Positions 12,994 to 14,861 of a stretch of 14,861 bases of DNA are shown here, one piece after another (the stretch's first letter is position 1; each line of letters opens with the position of its first letter). The notes under the pieces were generated by a model. It searched no databases. It worked only from the letters and a program-made list of their open reading frames with translations, and was not told the origin of the DNA. The stretch lies in contig DBLF01000008.1 in the NCBI GenBank assembly GCA_002297965.1, positions 563 to 15,423 of the forward strand, in the 5' to 3' direction. The DNA comes from Candidatus Segatella papionis (GTDB lineage: Bacteria > Bacteroidota > Bacteroidia > Bacteroidales > Bacteroidaceae). The position numbers and the translations under genes were made by a program.

Positions 12994-14841
12994 CTACCCT
13001 TCGATTTCTGCGAGTTCCAGCCAGCGCATCTCTTTCTCATCAAGTTCATCTTTGATTTCTGGCAGACGTTTGCTCTTCTCTGTCAGTTCATCCACCGAGA
13101 GAGTACCACTGCAAAGCTCTTCCTCCAACTTTTTCTGCTCCGCATTCAAGGCATCGATGTCTTTCGTAAGCTGTTCATACTCACGCTTTTCCTTGAAACT
13201 CATCTTGCGCTTGTTGGCAAAGTTAGCGTCACGTTTGGCCGTACCCATGCCTTCGTTGGCTTCTGCAGAACTTCCCTTTTTGACTCCAAAGCCAGAGCCT
13301 TTGCTCTCCTGCACCTTCTCAGCTTCCTCCTTGGCTTGGAGTCGGCTCCATTCCCGATATTGGGTGTAGTTGCCAGGGAAATCCTGTACTTCTCCCTCTC
13401 CCTTGAACACCAGAAGATGATCCACCACCTTGTCCATGAAGTAACGGTCGTGGCTCACTACAATGACACACCCCGCAAAGTCTTGTAAGTACTCTTCCAG
13501 TACCTGCAGGGTTTGGATATCGAGGTCGTTGGTTGGCTCATCGAGCACCAGGAAGTTAGGATTCCTCATCAGCACCGTGCAAAGATAGAGCTTTCGCTTT
13601 TCACCGCCACTCAATTTATACACGTAGTTGTGTTGCTCTTCGGGAGTGAAAAGGAAAAACTGCAAGAACTGGGAGGCGGTCATGTGCTTGCCATTCCCAA
13701 GGTCGATATAATCGGCAATCTCGGTGATGACGTCGATGACCTTTTGGTCTTCCCGAAACTTGAGTCCCTCTTGCGAGAAATAACCGAAACGCACAGTCTC
13801 GCCGATGTCAAACTTTCCTGAGTCGGGCTGCACTTCGCCCAATAGCATCTTGATAAAGGTGGATTTACCCGTGCCATTGTTGCCCACGATGCCCATTTTC
13901 TCGAAGCGAGCGAAATTATAATAGAAATTATTGAGGATAACCTTCTTTTTGCCTCGGTCATCAAAAGCCTTGCTCACATACTGGCATTCGAATATCTTGG
14001 AGCCGATATATACGGTAGATGCCTTCAGGCGGACCTGTCGGTCTTCGATGCGTTGCTTCGCCACCTTTTCCAGTTCGTAAAAAGCATCCTCACGGTACCT
14101 CGCCTTATGACCACGTGCCTGAGGTTGACGACGCATCCAGTCCAGCTCTCGGCGATAAAGGTTCTTGGAGTGCTGAATCTCTGCACGCAGATTGTCCATT
14201 CGCTCCTGTCGCTTTTCCAGATAGTAAGCATAGTTACCTCGATAAGTATAAATGGTCTTGTCGTCCAGTTCAAGGATGGTGTTGCACACCTTGTCCAGGA
14301 AGAATCGGTCATGGGTTACCATGAAGATGGTCTTATTGCCACGATTCAAATATCCCTCAAGCCATTCTATCATCTCCAGGTCGAGATGGTTGGTGGGCTC
14401 ATCGAGCATCAGGAAGTCGGGTTCGTCGATGAGTACATTGGCAAGTGCCACACGTTTCTGCTGCCCTCCGCTGAGCTGTCCCATGGGCTGGTCCATGTTA
14501 GTGATGTGAAGCTGCGTCAGGATTTGCTTGGCTCGCAACACCTTCTCCGGGTCTCCCTCGTGATTGAAGCAAGCGTCGAGCACCGATTCCTCAGGGTCGA
14601 ACTTCGGCGATTGCTCCAGATAGCCCACCTTCAGGTCGCGGCGATAGATGATATCTCCACTCTCGTGCCCTTCTTTATCCATCAGCACAGACATCAATGT
14701 AGATTTTCCCGTGCCATTGCGTGCCACGAGTCCCACTTTCTGTCCTTCGGCGATAGAGAAGGAAATATGATCAAAAAGAACCTCTGCACCAAAACGTTTG
14801 GTGAGGTTTTGAACGTCTAAATACGGTATTTGAGTAGCCAT
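12994..14841 (-). CDS. ABC-F family ATPase, Uup-like
   Basis: A soluble ABC-F protein: two ATPase domains without membrane part, acting on ribosomes. Domain 1: Walker A ARNGTGKS at 40-47, signature LSGGQ at 123-127, Walker B FLMLDE at 143-148, His177. The linker (about 205-275) is long, helical and basic (RRELDWMRRQPQARGHKARYR), as in Uup. Domain 2: Walker A GNNGTGKS at 320-327, signature LSGGE at 410-414, Walker B FLVLDE at 430-435, His464. The C-terminus (about 545-615) is a charged coiled coil, also as in Uup. The first Walker A starts with Ala40 in place of Gly, which I recall in other Bacteroidetes members. The 615 residues are complete, and the start lies 20 bases from the window edge. 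Antibiotic-resistance ABC-F proteins usually lack this tail, so a housekeeping role is likelier. Confidence 0.93.
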   Translation of the reverse strand: MATQIPYLDVQNLTKRFGAEVLFDHISFSIAEGQKVGLVARNGTGKSTLMSVLMDKEGHESGDIIYRRDLKVGYLEQSPKFDPEESVLDACFNHEGDPEKVLRAKQILTQLHITNMDQPMGQLSGGQQKRVALANVLIDEPDFLMLDEPTNHLDLEMIEWLEGYLNRGNKTIFMVTHDRFFLDKVCNTILELDDKTIYTYRGNYAYYLEKRQERMDNLRAEIQHSKNLYRRELDWMRRQPQARGHKARYREDAFYELEKVAKQRIEDRQVRLKASTVYIGSKIFECQYVSKAFDDRGKKKVILNNFYYNFARFEKMGIVGNNGTGKSTFIKMLLGEVQPDSGKFDIGETVRFGYFSQEGLKFREDQKVIDVITEIADYIDLGNGKHMTASQFLQFFLFTPEEQHNYVYKLSGGEKRKLYLCTVLMRNPNFLVLDEPTNDLDIQTLQVLEEYLQDFAGCVIVVSHDRYFMDKVVDHLLVFKGEGEVQDFPGNYTQYREWSRLQAKEEAEKVQESKGSGFGVKKGSSAEANEGMGTAKRDANFANKRKMSFKEKREYEQLTKDIDALNAEQKKLEEELCSGTLSVDELTEKSKRLPEIKDELDEKEMRWLELAEIEG

Positions 14842-14861
14842 TATTGAAAATTTTCTGCAAA

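Noticed and set aside
12994..14841. Antibiotic-resistance ABC-F gene
   Set aside because: Long basic linker and C-terminal coiled coil fit Uup-like housekeeping proteins; no mobile-element or resistance context is present.

Overview
The window reads as ordinary chromosomal core of a Bacteroidales bacterium, most likely Prevotellaceae (Segatella/Prevotella copri-like; the genus is an inference). Supporting signs are DUF4421 and DUF1460 genes, a Bacteroidetes-type ECF sigma factor, a Bacteroidales-type small membrane protein, weak Shine-Dalgarno sequences, and promoters that fit the Bacteroidetes pattern (-33 TTTG, about 19 bp, -7 TAnnTTTG). Coding density is high and no gap between genes exceeds 190 bp. 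I see no tRNA, rRNA, CRISPR array, insertion sequence, integrase or phage gene.

Layout: (1) Positions 29-2247, plus strand: a small charged hypothetical protein, then a repeat-rich promoter region, then a SlyD-like FKBP peptidyl-prolyl isomerase with a Cys-rich tail and, 19 bp on, chorismate synthase (aroC). (2) Positions 2268-3873, minus strand, read right to left: a 64-residue membrane protein, an OmpH/Skp-like periplasmic lipoprotein, and endonuclease III (nth). They probably share one promoter near 3913-3943. aroC and nth converge on one long hairpin that also encodes the end of Nth. (3) Positions 4047-5893, plus strand: an M20 aminoacyl-histidine dipeptidase (pepD) overlapping by one base a small lipoprotein gene, ending at a bidirectional terminator. 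(4) Positions 6042-14841, all minus strand, read right to left: a Uup-type ABC-F ATPase, the ribosome-assembly GTPase EngB/YsxC, a Gfo/Idh/MocA oxidoreductase, a DUF4421 predicted outer-membrane protein, a DUF1460 NlpC/P60-like amidase, the chaperone HtpG, and an orphan ECF sigma factor.

The genes do not form one pathway. They cover protein folding (SlyD, OmpH-like, HtpG), ribosome work (EngB, ABC-F), DNA repair (Nth), aromatic biosynthesis (AroC), peptide turnover (PepD) and the cell envelope (DUF4421, DUF1460). I found no convincing new multi-gene system. The less ordinary signals lie between genes: a degenerate 30-bp repeat array carrying successive -7 promoter boxes before slyD, a 30-bp perfect palindrome among GTAC-containing repeats, a terminator whose stem is coding sequence, several short tandem duplications (one copying a stop codon), and a 7-8 bp low-complexity array bounded by 11-bp direct repeats.
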